This document shows, in pieces, positions 22,167 through 35,769 of a stretch of DNA of 64,000 nucleotides. The DNA is from VXPQ01 sp965116435 (GTDB lineage Bacteria; Bacteroidota; Rhodothermia; Rhodothermales; VXPQ01). Every line of letters starts with the position of its first letter. Positions within the stretch are counted from its first letter, which is position 1. A model generated the notes under the pieces. The model had not been told where the DNA came from and searched no databases. It saw only the letters and a list, made by a program, of their open reading frames with translations. The stretch lies in contig OZ220686.1 of NCBI GenBank assembly GCA_965116435.1, positions 496,001 to 560,000 on the forward strand, written 5' to 3'. The position numbers and the translations under genes are program-made.

Positions 22167-23636
22167 TCACCGTAGCACAGGGAGGTCGCCCTCGCCTTTG
22201 GCGGGGAGCATCGTCGCCTCTTCGCGCAGAAAGGCGTCCACGCCGCGGGCCGCTTCCCGGCCTTCGGCAATGGCCCATACCACGAGCGACTGCCCCCGGC
22301 GCATATCGCCCGCCGCAAACACGCCAGGCCGCGAGGACATATAGTTTCCGTCCGTGCGGACATTGCCCCGCTCGTCCAGTTCGACGCCAAGCTGAGCGAT
22401 CACGCCGTCCGGTTCGGGCCCCACATACCCCACGGCAAGCAGCACCAGATCGGCGGGCCACAGGTGCTCCGAATTGGGCTGCTCCACGAAACGCATGCGC
22501 CCGGCAGCGTCCTTCTTCGGCAACACGTTCACCGTGCGCAACTCCTGCACGAACCCGTCGTCCCCGCTGAACTCCTTCGTCAACAGGCTCCAGTGGCGAT
22601 CCGCCCCTTCTTCGTGGGAGGTAGACGTCTGAAACACCATGGGCATGAACGGCCAGGGCTGATGCGACGGACGCATTTCGGGAGGCGTCGGAAGCAATTC
22701 GAACTGCGTAATGGACTTGGCCCCCTGGCGGTTGGCGGTGCCCACGCAATCGCTTCCCGTATCGCCGCCGCCAATCACGACGACATCCTTGCCGGCCGCC
22801 GTAATCGGCGTCACCTGCTCCATGTCGTCGCCTGCATTGATCTTGTTCTGCCTCCATAGATAATCCCAGGCAAAATGGACGCCCTTCAGGTCCCGGCCCG
22901 GCGCCGGCAGGTCGCGGGGTTTCGTAGCGCCCCCGGCAAGCACGACCGCGCAAAAATCCTCCAGCTCGGATACGGGGTAATTCTTGCCCACCTCGGCGTT
23001 CGCAACGAATCGAACGCCTTCCTCGCGCATGACGTCAATCCGCCGATCCACAATCCATTTCTCTAACTTGAAATCGGGAATCCCGTAGCGCAGCAAGCCG
23101 CCAATGCGGTCGTCCCGCTCCAGCACGGTCACCGAGTGCCCCGCCTTGTTGAGCTGATCGGCCGCGGCCAGACCCGCCGGACCCGATCCTACGACCGCCA
23201 CGCGCCGGCCCGTCCTCGTCGCAGGCGGACGCGGTGCATACCAGCCATCTCGCCAGGCCCGGTCCGAAATGCTTTTCTCGATCTGCTCGATCGTCACGGG
23301 CGGCTCGTTGATGCCAAGCACGCAGGCCGATTCGCAGGGCGCCGGACAAATCCTGCCCGTGAATTCCGGGAAATTGTTCGTCGCGCGCAACCGACCGAAC
23401 GCATCTTCCCATTCGCCCCGATACACCAGGTCGTTCCAGTCCGGGATAATATTGCCCAGCGGACAGCCTGCCTGACAGAACGGCACCCCACAATCCATGC
23501 AACGCGCCGCCTGCTGCTTCACCTTCCTGACGGGAAGCTCCAGGTACACGTCGCGGTAGTCGCGCTTGCGCTCTTCCACCGGGCGGCGCGGGGCCAGCTC
23601 CCGGGGATATTCCATAAATCCGGTTATTTTACCCAT
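22167..23636 (-). CDS. gltD: Glutamate synthase small (beta) subunit
   Basis: This 489-aa FAD/NAD(P)H- and iron-sulfur-containing subunit passes electrons to GltB. The N-terminal cysteine sets CMDCGVPFCQAGCPLGN and CPAPCESACVLG bind [4Fe-4S] clusters. VVGSGPAGLAAADQL is the FAD dinucleotide fold and VVIGGGDTGSDCVGTANRQG the NAD(P)H fold. The C-terminal GVFAAGDMRRGQSLVVWAI is the second FAD motif. The order gltB-gltD is conventional, with a 59-bp gap filled by a 16-bp triple tandem repeat. It supplies glutamate, the amino donor for the transaminases that finish branched-chain synthesis. Confidence 0.95.
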   Translation of the reverse strand: MGKITGFMEYPRELAPRRPVEERKRDYRDVYLELPVRKVKQQAARCMDCGVPFCQAGCPLGNIIPDWNDLVYRGEWEDAFGRLRATNNFPEFTGRICPAPCESACVLGINEPPVTIEQIEKSISDRAWRDGWYAPRPPATRTGRRVAVVGSGPAGLAAADQLNKAGHSVTVLERDDRIGGLLRYGIPDFKLEKWIVDRRIDVMREEGVRFVANAEVGKNYPVSELEDFCAVVLAGGATKPRDLPAPGRDLKGVHFAWDYLWRQNKINAGDDMEQVTPITAAGKDVVVIGGGDTGSDCVGTANRQGAKSITQFELLPTPPEMRPSHQPWPFMPMVFQTSTSHEEGADRHWSLLTKEFSGDDGFVQELRTVNVLPKKDAAGRMRFVEQPNSEHLWPADLVLLAVGYVGPEPDGVIAQLGVELDERGNVRTDGNYMSSRPGVFAAGDMRRGQSLVVWAIAEGREAARGVDAFLREEATMLPAKGEGDLPVLR

Positions 23637-23638
23637 AC

Positions 23639-23685
23639 ACTTCTGGTTTCTGGCACTTCTGGTTTCTGGCGCTTCTGGTTTCTGA
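23639..23685. repeat. 16-bp tandem repeat, three copies, between gltB and gltD
   Basis: ACTTCTGGTTTCTGGC occurs at 23639-23654 and 23655-23670, followed by a 15-base variant GCTTCTGGTTTCTGA (23671-23685). It fills nearly the whole intercistronic gap and ends directly beside the gltD start codon (23634-23636), so it could affect gltD translation. Confidence 0.85.
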
Positions 23686-23695
23686 TCGCCCCCGT

Positions 23696-28228
<4,533 letters not shown>

Positions 28229-28250
28229 AAGTTCTGTACTTCGTTCTGCC

Positions 28251-29897
28251 TCAATCCAGTGAAACAAGGGCTTCTTTCATCGAACGGATCGGCTTGGCGC
28301 CCTCTCTCATCAGCGCATACCGAATGCCGTCGGCGATAGCCTGCCAGCTGGCGTCGAGAATATTGGTGGAAACGCCCACGGTATTCCAGGTCTCGTTTCC
28401 GTTCATGTGTTCTATGAGCACGCGGACATACGCCGCCGTGCCGTCCTCGGGGCTCACCACGCGCACCTTGTAGTCCACCAGATGCACCCGGGCAAGGCTC
28501 GGGTAAAACGCAATCAGCACCCCGCGCAACGCATTCGACAAGGCGTCGACGGGGCCGACGCCTTCGGCCACGAGCAACTCCCGGCGGCCATTGACGCGCA
28601 AGGCGACCGTCGCCTGGGTAGCGTCCGCCCCCGCATCGCTGAGTTCGCTCTGGACCCGGAGCCGCTCCAGCGAAAAAAATTCGGTTTCCTCCCCCTGAAT
28701 CTGCCGAAGCAACAACTCGAACGAGGCTTCGGCCCCCTCGAATTCGTACCCCAGATGTTCAAGGTCCTTGATGCGCTTCACCGCGCGCGCCGCATCGTCG
28801 GCCTTATCCAGGTCCAGGCCGAGCTCCTCCGCCTTGTAGCGTATGTTGCTGCGCCCGGACAAGTCGGACAAGAGCACCCGGCGTTTGTTGCCGATCTCTT
28901 CGGGCGGAAGATGTTCGTAGGCCGCGGGGTCTTTCATAACCGCCGACACATGAATGCCCCCCTTATGGGCGAAGGCGCTCCGGCCTACGTACGCCGCCCG
29001 TTCCACCGGGTCGAGATTCGCCACCTCGTACACGAAATGCGAAAGGTCCGTTATTTCCCGCAACCGTTCCGGCGGAACGCACGTATACCCCTGTTTGAGC
29101 TGGAGTCCGGGCACGATGGCCGTCAAATCCGCGTTGCCGCATCGCTCCCCGATGCCGTTGATGGTCCCTTGCACATGCCGGGCGCCCGCCTGCACCGCGA
29201 CAAGCGAATTGGCCACGGCGCATCCGGCGTCGTTGTGCGCATGAATGCCGAGGCCCGTCTCGAACCGGCCCGCCACATCCCGAACGATCCGTTCCAGCGT
29301 ATCGGGCAGCGTGCCGCCGTTCGTATCGCATAGCGCCAGCATGTCCGCCCCCGCCCCGGCAGCCGCCGCAAGGGTTTCCAGCGCATACGCGCGATCGTTC
29401 AGATACCCGTCGAAAAAATGTTCGGCGTCGTACACCACATGCTTGCCGTGCGCCTTCAGGTACTCCACCGAAGAGCGAATCAGGTCCAGATTTTCGTCCC
29501 GCGTCACGCCCAGCGCCACTTCTACATGCAGCGTCCAGCTTTTTCCGAACAGGGAAACCACCGGCGTGCCCGCCGCCAGCATGGCCTGCAAGTTCGGGTC
29601 GTCCTCGGGGGCATACTGCACCCGCCGCGTGGACCCGAAGGCGCAAATGCGCGCCTGCAGCCATTCCACGTCCCGCGCCAGTTCAAAAAATTCCTGGTCC
29701 TTCGGATTCGATCCCGGCCATCCCCCTTCGATAATGCCCACGCCAAAGCGATCAAGACGTTTTGCGATCCGCAATTTGTCGCGGGCCGTGAGCGAAACAT
29801 GTTCGCCCTGCGTACCGTCGCGAAGCGTCGTGTCGAAGAGCTCCACAACAACCGATCCGTCGGCATGTGCTGGCATGAAGGTATCCGTTGGGTTCAT
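28251..29897 (-). CDS. cimA: (R)-citramalate synthase
   Basis: This 548-aa DRE-TIM metallolyase condenses pyruvate with acetyl-CoA to form citramalate, opening a threonine-independent route to 2-oxobutyrate and isoleucine. The signature ELFDTTLRDGTQGEHVSLTA differs from LeuA (FDTTLRDGEQAPG) and is characteristic of the long CimA/alpha-IPM-related subfamily. GIHAHNDAGCAVANS supplies the metal histidines and GTINGIGERCGNADL follows. A C-terminal regulatory (LeuA dimer) domain occupies about residues 410-545, so feedback control by isoleucine is likely by family. The start is ATG 29897; earlier in-frame starts would overlap leuD. LeuC, LeuD and LeuB upstream can process citramalate as well as isopropylmalate. 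Confidence 0.88.
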   Translation of the reverse strand: MNPTDTFMPAHADGSVVVELFDTTLRDGTQGEHVSLTARDKLRIAKRLDRFGVGIIEGGWPGSNPKDQEFFELARDVEWLQARICAFGSTRRVQYAPEDDPNLQAMLAAGTPVVSLFGKSWTLHVEVALGVTRDENLDLIRSSVEYLKAHGKHVVYDAEHFFDGYLNDRAYALETLAAAAGAGADMLALCDTNGGTLPDTLERIVRDVAGRFETGLGIHAHNDAGCAVANSLVAVQAGARHVQGTINGIGERCGNADLTAIVPGLQLKQGYTCVPPERLREITDLSHFVYEVANLDPVERAAYVGRSAFAHKGGIHVSAVMKDPAAYEHLPPEEIGNKRRVLLSDLSGRSNIRYKAEELGLDLDKADDAARAVKRIKDLEHLGYEFEGAEASFELLLRQIQGEETEFFSLERLRVQSELSDAGADATQATVALRVNGRRELLVAEGVGPVDALSNALRGVLIAFYPSLARVHLVDYKVRVVSPEDGTAAYVRVLIEHMNGNETWNTVGVSTNILDASWQAIADGIRYALMREGAKPIRSMKEALVSLD

Positions 29898-29962
29898 GGG
29901 GGACCGCCGCGAAAAGCCCGGAAGCATAGCGGGGCGGGTTGTATGGGTCAACAGGCCATCTG

Positions 29963-30526
29963 TCAAGCGGGCATGAATCCGGCCTGGCGCGCAAACTCGA
30001 ACACATTGCCCGCCTTCAGTATATCCGCCACGTCGCCAAGCGGCTTGAGCAAAAACTCCTCGCCGGTGGCGCGGTTGGAAAGTTTGCCAAGCGACGTATC
30101 GATTTCGAGCAGATCGCCTGTGCGCACCCGTTCGACCAGCCGCTCTATGGATTCAAAAGGAACGATAAAGCCCCCGTCCACCGCATTACGATAAAAAATG
30201 CGGGCGTAACCCTCGGCCACCACCGCCGCGCAACCGGCTTCCTGCAAGGCGAACGGCGCATGCTCCCGCGAAGAACCGCACCCGAAGTTCGAACCGCCTA
30301 TCACAATGGCATAGTCGCTCCGAAACGCATCCGGGCTGGTGAACGGCCGGGTCCCGTACGGAAGCCCCTGCTGCCCCTGCGGAACGCCGCTGAGCGCATA
30401 GCGCCCGTAATACTTTCGTTCTTCCGGGTCGGACAGGCTGTACACCAAGTGCTCCGCCGGAATAATCTGGTCCGTATCGATGGCGTCGCCCACTACGTAG
30501 GCCGTGCCTGCAATGATTTTTTTCAT
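29963..30526 (-). CDS. leuD: 3-isopropylmalate dehydratase small subunit
   Basis: This 187-aa swivelling-domain subunit partners LeuC in isomerising 2- to 3-isopropylmalate (and citramalate to methylmalate). DAIDTDQIIPAEHL, GGSNFGCGSSREHAPFALQE and ARIFYRNAVDGG are the family motifs. ATG at 30526 overlaps the leuC stop by 4 bp (ATGA), indicating coupled synthesis of a 1:1 complex. The open frame extends upstream to 30742 inside leuC, but that part is not homologous sequence. The archaeal-type short form fits this length. Confidence 0.94.
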   Translation of the reverse strand: MKKIIAGTAYVVGDAIDTDQIIPAEHLVYSLSDPEERKYYGRYALSGVPQGQQGLPYGTRPFTSPDAFRSDYAIVIGGSNFGCGSSREHAPFALQEAGCAAVVAEGYARIFYRNAVDGGFIVPFESIERLVERVRTGDLLEIDTSLGKLSNRATGEEFLLKPLGDVADILKAGNVFEFARQAGFMPA

Positions 30527-31815
30527 ACCAGTACCTCGCGGGGATCTGTAATCGTTCCGGAAAGCGCCGACGCCGCCACCGTGTAGGGGGACGCCAGGTA
30601 GACCGAAGCCTGCTTGCTGCCCATGCGTCCGGGGAAATTCCGGTTCGTGGTGGAAATCACGACCTCCTCGCCATGCGTCCTGCCAAACGTATCCGTCGGC
30701 CCTCCAAGACACGCCGCGCACGACGCTTGCCCGAGTTTGCACCCGGACCGTTCGAATATTTCGTACAAGGTGTCGCCTTCGATCCGGGTCTCGTGCAACT
30801 GCTGCCCAATCCAGGTCGTCGCCGGCACAATGTAGGTATCGACCGCAACCTCCTGCCCCCGCAGGATGCTCGCCGCCGCCACGAAATCTTCCAGTTTTCC
30901 GCCCGTGCAGCTGCCCACATAGGCCCGGTCCAGGCGCGTCCCGGCCACCTCCGACACCGTCGCCCGATTGTCCGGGCTGTGCGGCTTGGCCACAAGCGGC
31001 TCAATCTCCTCGACGCGATACCGCCGGACCGACTGGTAACGGGCGTCGGGATCGCCGTACACCGGCTCGAACGCCCTGTCCGTGCGCTCCCGGACATATT
31101 CAAAGGTTTTTTCGTCCGGGGGAATGATCCCGTTCTTGCCCCCCGCCTCGATAGCCATGTTCGTCAGCGTCATGCGCTCGTGCACCGCCAGGTCGTACAC
31201 CGCTTCGCCGTCGAACTCAAGCGCGCGGTAGGTGCCTCCATCCGTCCCGATATCTCCAATGACCTGCAAGATCAGGTCCTTGGCCATGAGGTACGGCGGC
31301 AGCGTCCCCTCGAACACGAAACGCATCGTTTCGGGTACCTTGAGCCATAGTTTCCCGGTGCCCATAATGAGCGCGGCGTCCGTGTTGCCCACGCCCGTCG
31401 AGAACATCCCGAACGCACCGGAGGTGCAGGTGTGGCTGTCCGTGCCGATCAGCAGGGAGCCCGGCAGATTGAACCCTTCCTCGGCCAACGCCATGTGGCA
31501 TACGCCCTTGTAGTTCGGCGTACCCGGATCGTAGTAGTACGGGAGATCGTGCTCGGCGGCAAAGACCCGAAGCAACTCCACGTTCCGGTTGGCGTGGTGA
31601 TTCTTCGTAAATATGTAGTGGTCCGGGATGATCACCAGCTTTTCCTTGTCCCACGGGGCCGCGTCGGCCCCGAATTCGCGGCGGAAAATGTCGATGGTCG
31701 GCGGACCGCACACATCGTGGGTCATCAGGATGTCTACATCCACCCAGATGTTGTCGCCGGGAGCCACCCGGTCCCTTCCCGCATGCCGCGCCAGTATTTT
31801 TTCCGTAATCGTCAT
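30523..31815 (-). CDS. leuC: 3-isopropylmalate dehydratase large subunit
   Basis: This 430-aa aconitase-family subunit binds the catalytic [4Fe-4S] cluster. Its ligand cysteines are visible in YVGSCTGGK and in KLGQASCAACLGG. GTDSHTCTSGAFGMFSTGVG and NRNFPGRMGS are substrate-site motifs. It is nearer the shorter archaeal/Rhodothermota-type LeuC/HacA group (about 430 aa) than the 466-aa enterobacterial form. It overlaps both leuA (31812-31815) and leuD (30523-30526) by ATGA junctions, so leuA-leuC-leuD is a tightly coupled unit. Confidence 0.94.
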   Translation of the reverse strand: MTITEKILARHAGRDRVAPGDNIWVDVDILMTHDVCGPPTIDIFRREFGADAAPWDKEKLVIIPDHYIFTKNHHANRNVELLRVFAAEHDLPYYYDPGTPNYKGVCHMALAEEGFNLPGSLLIGTDSHTCTSGAFGMFSTGVGNTDAALIMGTGKLWLKVPETMRFVFEGTLPPYLMAKDLILQVIGDIGTDGGTYRALEFDGEAVYDLAVHERMTLTNMAIEAGGKNGIIPPDEKTFEYVRERTDRAFEPVYGDPDARYQSVRRYRVEEIEPLVAKPHSPDNRATVSEVAGTRLDRAYVGSCTGGKLEDFVAAASILRGQEVAVDTYIVPATTWIGQQLHETRIEGDTLYEIFERSGCKLGQASCAACLGGPTDTFGRTHGEEVVISTTNRNFPGRMGSKQASVYLASPYTVAASALSGTITDPREVLV

Positions 31816-33422
31816 GTTGCGCCTCCTTCGAACGAGCTCATGATGCCATTGCCGACAAAGGTCATATTCTCCTCGTCGGATCGCCAGGTTTCGAGGTTGT
31901 TGAGCGCATCCACGTAGGCGTCCGCGGAAGCGCGGATCACATCGGTGTTTTGCGCCTGCCCTCTGAAAAACGCTCCGCCTTCCCGAACCAGCACAGTGAC
32001 TTCGCCTATCGCGCCAGCCCCTTCGGAAACGGATCGAATGGAATAACTTTCCAGTTTACGCGAACTGCCGAGCGCATGATTAATGGCCCGGTACACCGCA
32101 TCCACAGGCCCGTCGCCCGTGGCCTCCGCCGTCATCTGCTCCTCGCTGGACACATTGAACACGGAGACTTCCGCCTTCGGGCGCTCGCCGGTAGCGACCG
32201 TCACGGACAGATGGTCCAGCCGGTAATGCTGCAAGACCGCATGCTCTGCATTCCCCTGCACGAGGTGAATCAGGTCCGCATCGTGGATTTCTTTCTTGCG
32301 ATCCGCAAGCCGAACGAACAACTCGTACAGAATATCCTTGCGGGCATCCTCCACATGCAGGCCTATCCGCTCCAGGCGACTGAAAAAGCCGTGACGCCCG
32401 GAATGCCGGCCCAGGCGTATTTGCTCACTCGTCTGGCCCACGTCCTCCGCCCGCATGATTTCGTACGTATCCCGCCGCTTCAGCACCCCGTGCTGATGAA
32501 TGCCTGCTTCATGGCTGAAGGCGTTGCGCCCCACGATCGCCTTGTTCGGCGGCACGGGAAACCCCGTCGCCACGGACACCATGCGGCTCGTTTCCGTAAG
32601 GCGCTCGGCCACAATGTTCGTATCCACCCCGAATTGTTCGGCCCGGACGCGCAGCGCCATCACCACTTCCTCCAGCGCAGCGTTGCCCGCCCGCTCGCCA
32701 ATGCCGTTGATGGTGCACTCGATCTGCCGGGCGCCCGCGCACACCGCCGCGATGGAATTCGCCACGGCCAGGCCGAGGTCGTCATGGCAATGGGCCGAAA
32801 GGACGACCTGTTCGGCGGAGGGCACCCCCTCGCGCACCGCTTCGAACATGCGGGCGTACTCGCTGGGCGTACAATACCCCGTCGTATCCGGGATATTGAC
32901 GGTCGTCGCTCCTTCCTCGATCGCCGCCGCAATCACCTCGCACAAGAATCCGTGGTCTGTGCGCCCGGCGTCCTCCGCGCTGAATTCTATGTCTTCGGTA
33001 TACGTCCGCGCCAACTGGACCGCCTCGCGCGCCAGCCGCACTACGCTCTGCCGCTTCTCCGCAAGCGTCGCGCCGTATCGGTCGCCGCCGAATTTGGCGT
33101 CTATGTGAATGTCGCTCGTCGCGATAAACGTATGAATCCGCGTCCGGGCGCCGCCGGCCAGCGACTTGCCCGCCGCATGGACGTCGTCTTCAAGGGCGCG
33201 GGCCAACGCGCAAATCACGGGGCCCTGTATGTCGCGCACGATGCTTGCCACCGCCTCGAACTGGGCCGGCGACGAGATCGGAAACCCGGCCTCGATCACA
33301 TCCGCGTTCAACGTCACGAGTTGCCGGGCAATGCGGACCTTCTCGTGAATCGTCATGGATGCGCCCGGGGCCTGTTCGCCGTCGCGCAACGTGGTGTCGA
33401 ATATGGTTACTGTATCTGTCAT
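31812..33422 (-). CDS. leuA: 2-isopropylmalate synthase
   Basis: This 536-aa committed enzyme of leucine synthesis condenses acetyl-CoA with 2-ketoisovalerate. FDTTLRDGEQAPGASM at the N-terminus, the metal-binding SAHCHDDLGLAVANS, and ECTINGIGERAGNAALEE identify the subfamily. The C-terminal LeuA regulatory domain (about residues 390-530) contains the leucine-feedback fold. It is distinct from the CimA in the same cluster, so leucine and citramalate branches have separate entry enzymes. A 155-bp gap upstream to leuB could hold a promoter; downstream it overlaps leuC by 4 bp. Confidence 0.94.
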   Translation of the reverse strand: MTDTVTIFDTTLRDGEQAPGASMTIHEKVRIARQLVTLNADVIEAGFPISSPAQFEAVASIVRDIQGPVICALARALEDDVHAAGKSLAGGARTRIHTFIATSDIHIDAKFGGDRYGATLAEKRQSVVRLAREAVQLARTYTEDIEFSAEDAGRTDHGFLCEVIAAAIEEGATTVNIPDTTGYCTPSEYARMFEAVREGVPSAEQVVLSAHCHDDLGLAVANSIAAVCAGARQIECTINGIGERAGNAALEEVVMALRVRAEQFGVDTNIVAERLTETSRMVSVATGFPVPPNKAIVGRNAFSHEAGIHQHGVLKRRDTYEIMRAEDVGQTSEQIRLGRHSGRHGFFSRLERIGLHVEDARKDILYELFVRLADRKKEIHDADLIHLVQGNAEHAVLQHYRLDHLSVTVATGERPKAEVSVFNVSSEEQMTAEATGDGPVDAVYRAINHALGSSRKLESYSIRSVSEGAGAIGEVTVLVREGGAFFRGQAQNTDVIRASADAYVDALNNLETWRSDEENMTFVGNGIMSSFEGGAT

Positions 33423-33577
33423 AGGGGAAATTTCTCGACGGTTTCTTTACAAGTGGCGTGGGAAGTAATCGCATGCGCCCGATACGCTGACGAACCTATG
33501 GTCGTCCTGTCCATATCGCGTCGGGCGCCTTGTAAGTCGAAGAAAACCGGCGAAAATAGTATGTATGCAAGGGCGCG

Positions 33578-34687
33578 TCATGCCGCGGCCTCCACCTGCT
33601 GCGCTCGTCGCACATGCGAGGCAATATGCGCGCCCAGCTCCTCGGTAGACGCAACCCGGCAACCCTCTTCCAGCATATCCGCCGTGCGCACGCCCGCCGC
33701 CAGCGTTTCGTTCACGGCCCGCCGAATCGCCCGGGCCGCATCCGCCTCGCCCCACTGCTCCAGCATCATGGCGGCGCTCAGGATGGCCGCCGCGGGATTC
33801 GCCTTGCCCTGCCCGGCAATATCCGGGGCGCTGCCGTGCACGGGCTCGAACAAGCCGGTGGAACCGCCCACCGAAGCCGACGGCAAGAGGCCCAGCGAGC
33901 CCGGCAACGTGGCGGCCAGGTCCGACAGGATGTCGCCGAACAGGTTCGCCGTCACCACCACATCGAAATCCGACGGGCGGCGCACGATCTGCATGGCCGC
34001 GTTATCGATATACAAATGCTCCAGCTCCACATCGGGATAGGCCGCCTCATGCACCCGGGTCACCACCGCCCTCCATAGCTGCGACACCTCCAGCACGTTG
34101 GCCTTGTCCACGGACGTAACCCGGCTCCGCCGCCGGCGCGCCCAGGCAAACGCCACGTGTGCGATCCGCGCTATTTCCTCTTCGGAATAGCGCATCGTGT
34201 TGCGCGCTTCCTTGCCCTGCGTCCCCTCGACAACCCCCTTCGGCTCCGAAAAATAAATGCCGCCGGTCAGTTCGCGCACAATCATCATGTCCGTGCCCGC
34301 CGCCACGTCCCGCCTGAGCGGCGAGGCGCCCGCCAGAAAATCCGGCACCGCCACCGGACGCAGGTTGGCGTACGTACCCAGCGCCTTGCGCAACCGCAAC
34401 AAACCGGCCTCCGGGCGCATAGCGCCTTGCAACGCATCCCAGGCCGGGCCTCCGACCGCGCCAAGCAACACGGCGTCCGACGCCAGACACGCCGTTTCGA
34501 CGAATTCCGGCAACGGCGCCCCAAACGCATCGATGGCGCACCCGCCTACGGGAAACTCTTCGGACGCCACGGCGAACCCGAACCGCTCCCCCGCCGTCGC
34601 AAGGACGCGCAGCGCTTCGCGGGTCACTTCTGGCCCGACGCCGTCGCCCGGCAAACAGGCGACGCGGTATGTTTTCCGGTTGGCCAA
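33578..34687 (-). CDS. leuB: 3-isopropylmalate dehydrogenase
   Basis: This NAD-dependent beta-decarboxylating dehydrogenase of about 369 aa oxidises 3-isopropylmalate to 2-ketoisocaproate (and methylmalate to 2-oxobutyrate in the citramalate route). ACLPGDGVGPEVTREAL, LRLRKALGTYANLRP, ELTGGIYFSEPKG, DKANVLEVSQLWR and FGDILSDLAATLPGSLGLLP are diagnostic. No ATG lies near the conserved start: the frame offers TTG at 34687 (3 nt beyond the ilvC stop) or TTG at 34732 (overlapping ilvC). I use 34687. The rare start and tight junction suggest expression tied to ilvC translation. Confidence 0.92.
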   Translation of the reverse strand: MANRKTYRVACLPGDGVGPEVTREALRVLATAGERFGFAVASEEFPVGGCAIDAFGAPLPEFVETACLASDAVLLGAVGGPAWDALQGAMRPEAGLLRLRKALGTYANLRPVAVPDFLAGASPLRRDVAAGTDMMIVRELTGGIYFSEPKGVVEGTQGKEARNTMRYSEEEIARIAHVAFAWARRRRSRVTSVDKANVLEVSQLWRAVVTRVHEAAYPDVELEHLYIDNAAMQIVRRPSDFDVVVTANLFGDILSDLAATLPGSLGLLPSASVGGSTGLFEPVHGSAPDIAGQGKANPAAAILSAAMMLEQWGEADAARAIRRAVNETLAAGVRTADMLEEGCRVASTEELGAHIASHVRRAQQVEAAA

Positions 34688-34689
34688 GG

Positions 34690-35706
34690 CTATACGGGGC
34701 TGGGTTCTTCTTTTTGTTCGCCGCGCAGCCAACTCATCATGCCGCGCAACCGCTTGCCGATCTGCTCGATCGGATGCTCCCGGGACCGGCTACGCAAGGC
34801 GAGCAGCTGCTTGCCTTGCGCCTCGTTTTCCGCAATCCATTCCTTTGCAAAGGTCCCGTCCTGTATTTCGCCAAGAATCGCCCGCATGCGCGCGCGCGTC
34901 GCATCGTCGATGATCCGCGGACCGCGCGTGTAATTGCCGTACTCGGCCGTATCGCTGATCGAGTAATTCATGTACTCCAGGCCGCCGTCGTAAATCAGAT
35001 CGACGATCAGCTTGAGTTCGTGCAAGCATTCGAAATACGCCAGCTCCGGCGGATACCCCGCGTCGGTCAGCGTTTCGAACCCGGCCTTGATCAACTCTTC
35101 GGCGCCGCCGCACAACACAGCCTGCTCGCCGAAAAGGTCGGTCTCCGTCTCGTCCTTGAAGGTCGTTTCGATGACGCCGGCCCGAATGCCGCCTATGCCT
35201 TCCGCATAGCTCAGGGCCATATCCAGCGACGTACCCGAAGCGTCCTGCGCCACCGCCACCAGGCAAGGCACGCCTTTGCCCTCCTCGAACACCCGGCGCG
35301 CCAGGTGCCCCGGCGACTTCGGAGCCACCATGAATACATCGACGCCTTCCGGCGGCGCAATCTGTCCGTAATGGATGTTGAAGCCGTGCCCGAAAACGAG
35401 GGATTTGCCGGGCGTCATATGCCGGGCGATATGCTCCTCGTATACCCGCTTCTGATGCTGATCCGGCACCAGCAGCGCCACCAGGTCTCCCCATGCGGCG
35501 GCTTCGGACATGCTCATGACGCGCAACCCTTTGGCGGCGGCTTCCGCGCGCGAAGACGATCCCTCGCGCAATCCGACCGCCACGTCCACGCCGCTGTCGT
35601 GCAGGTTCAGGGCATGGGCATGCCCCTGGCTTCCGTATCCTATGACGGCTACCCGCCGCGAACGGACGAGATCGGGATTCGCCTTATAATGAACGTGTAC
35701 TCCCAT
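34690..35706 (-). CDS. ilvC: Ketol-acid reductoisomerase (NADP+)
   Basis: This 338-aa class I enzyme converts acetolactate or acetohydroxybutyrate to dihydroxy acids. The dinucleotide fold reads VAVIGYGSQGHAHALNLHDS. The knotted C-terminal domain keeps the metal ligands in the DETETDLFGEQAVLCGG region and in the Glu-rich ELAYFECLHELKLIVDLIYD. The final residues (after about 325) form a short charged tail. It lies 63 bp after ilvN and runs directly into leuB. Its substrate comes from IlvBN next door; the next enzyme (IlvD) is not in the window. Confidence 0.95.
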   Translation of the reverse strand: MGVHVHYKANPDLVRSRRVAVIGYGSQGHAHALNLHDSGVDVAVGLREGSSSRAEAAAKGLRVMSMSEAAAWGDLVALLVPDQHQKRVYEEHIARHMTPGKSLVFGHGFNIHYGQIAPPEGVDVFMVAPKSPGHLARRVFEEGKGVPCLVAVAQDASGTSLDMALSYAEGIGGIRAGVIETTFKDETETDLFGEQAVLCGGAEELIKAGFETLTDAGYPPELAYFECLHELKLIVDLIYDGGLEYMNYSISDTAEYGNYTRGPRIIDDATRARMRAILGEIQDGTFAKEWIAENEAQGKQLLALRSRSREHPIEQIGKRLRGMMSWLRGEQKEEPSPV

Positions 35707-35769
35707 GGTATGTTATGCTGTTTGCAGTGGTGTATGCGGACCCTTCGGCCCGTTCGAAAAAAAACCGGC

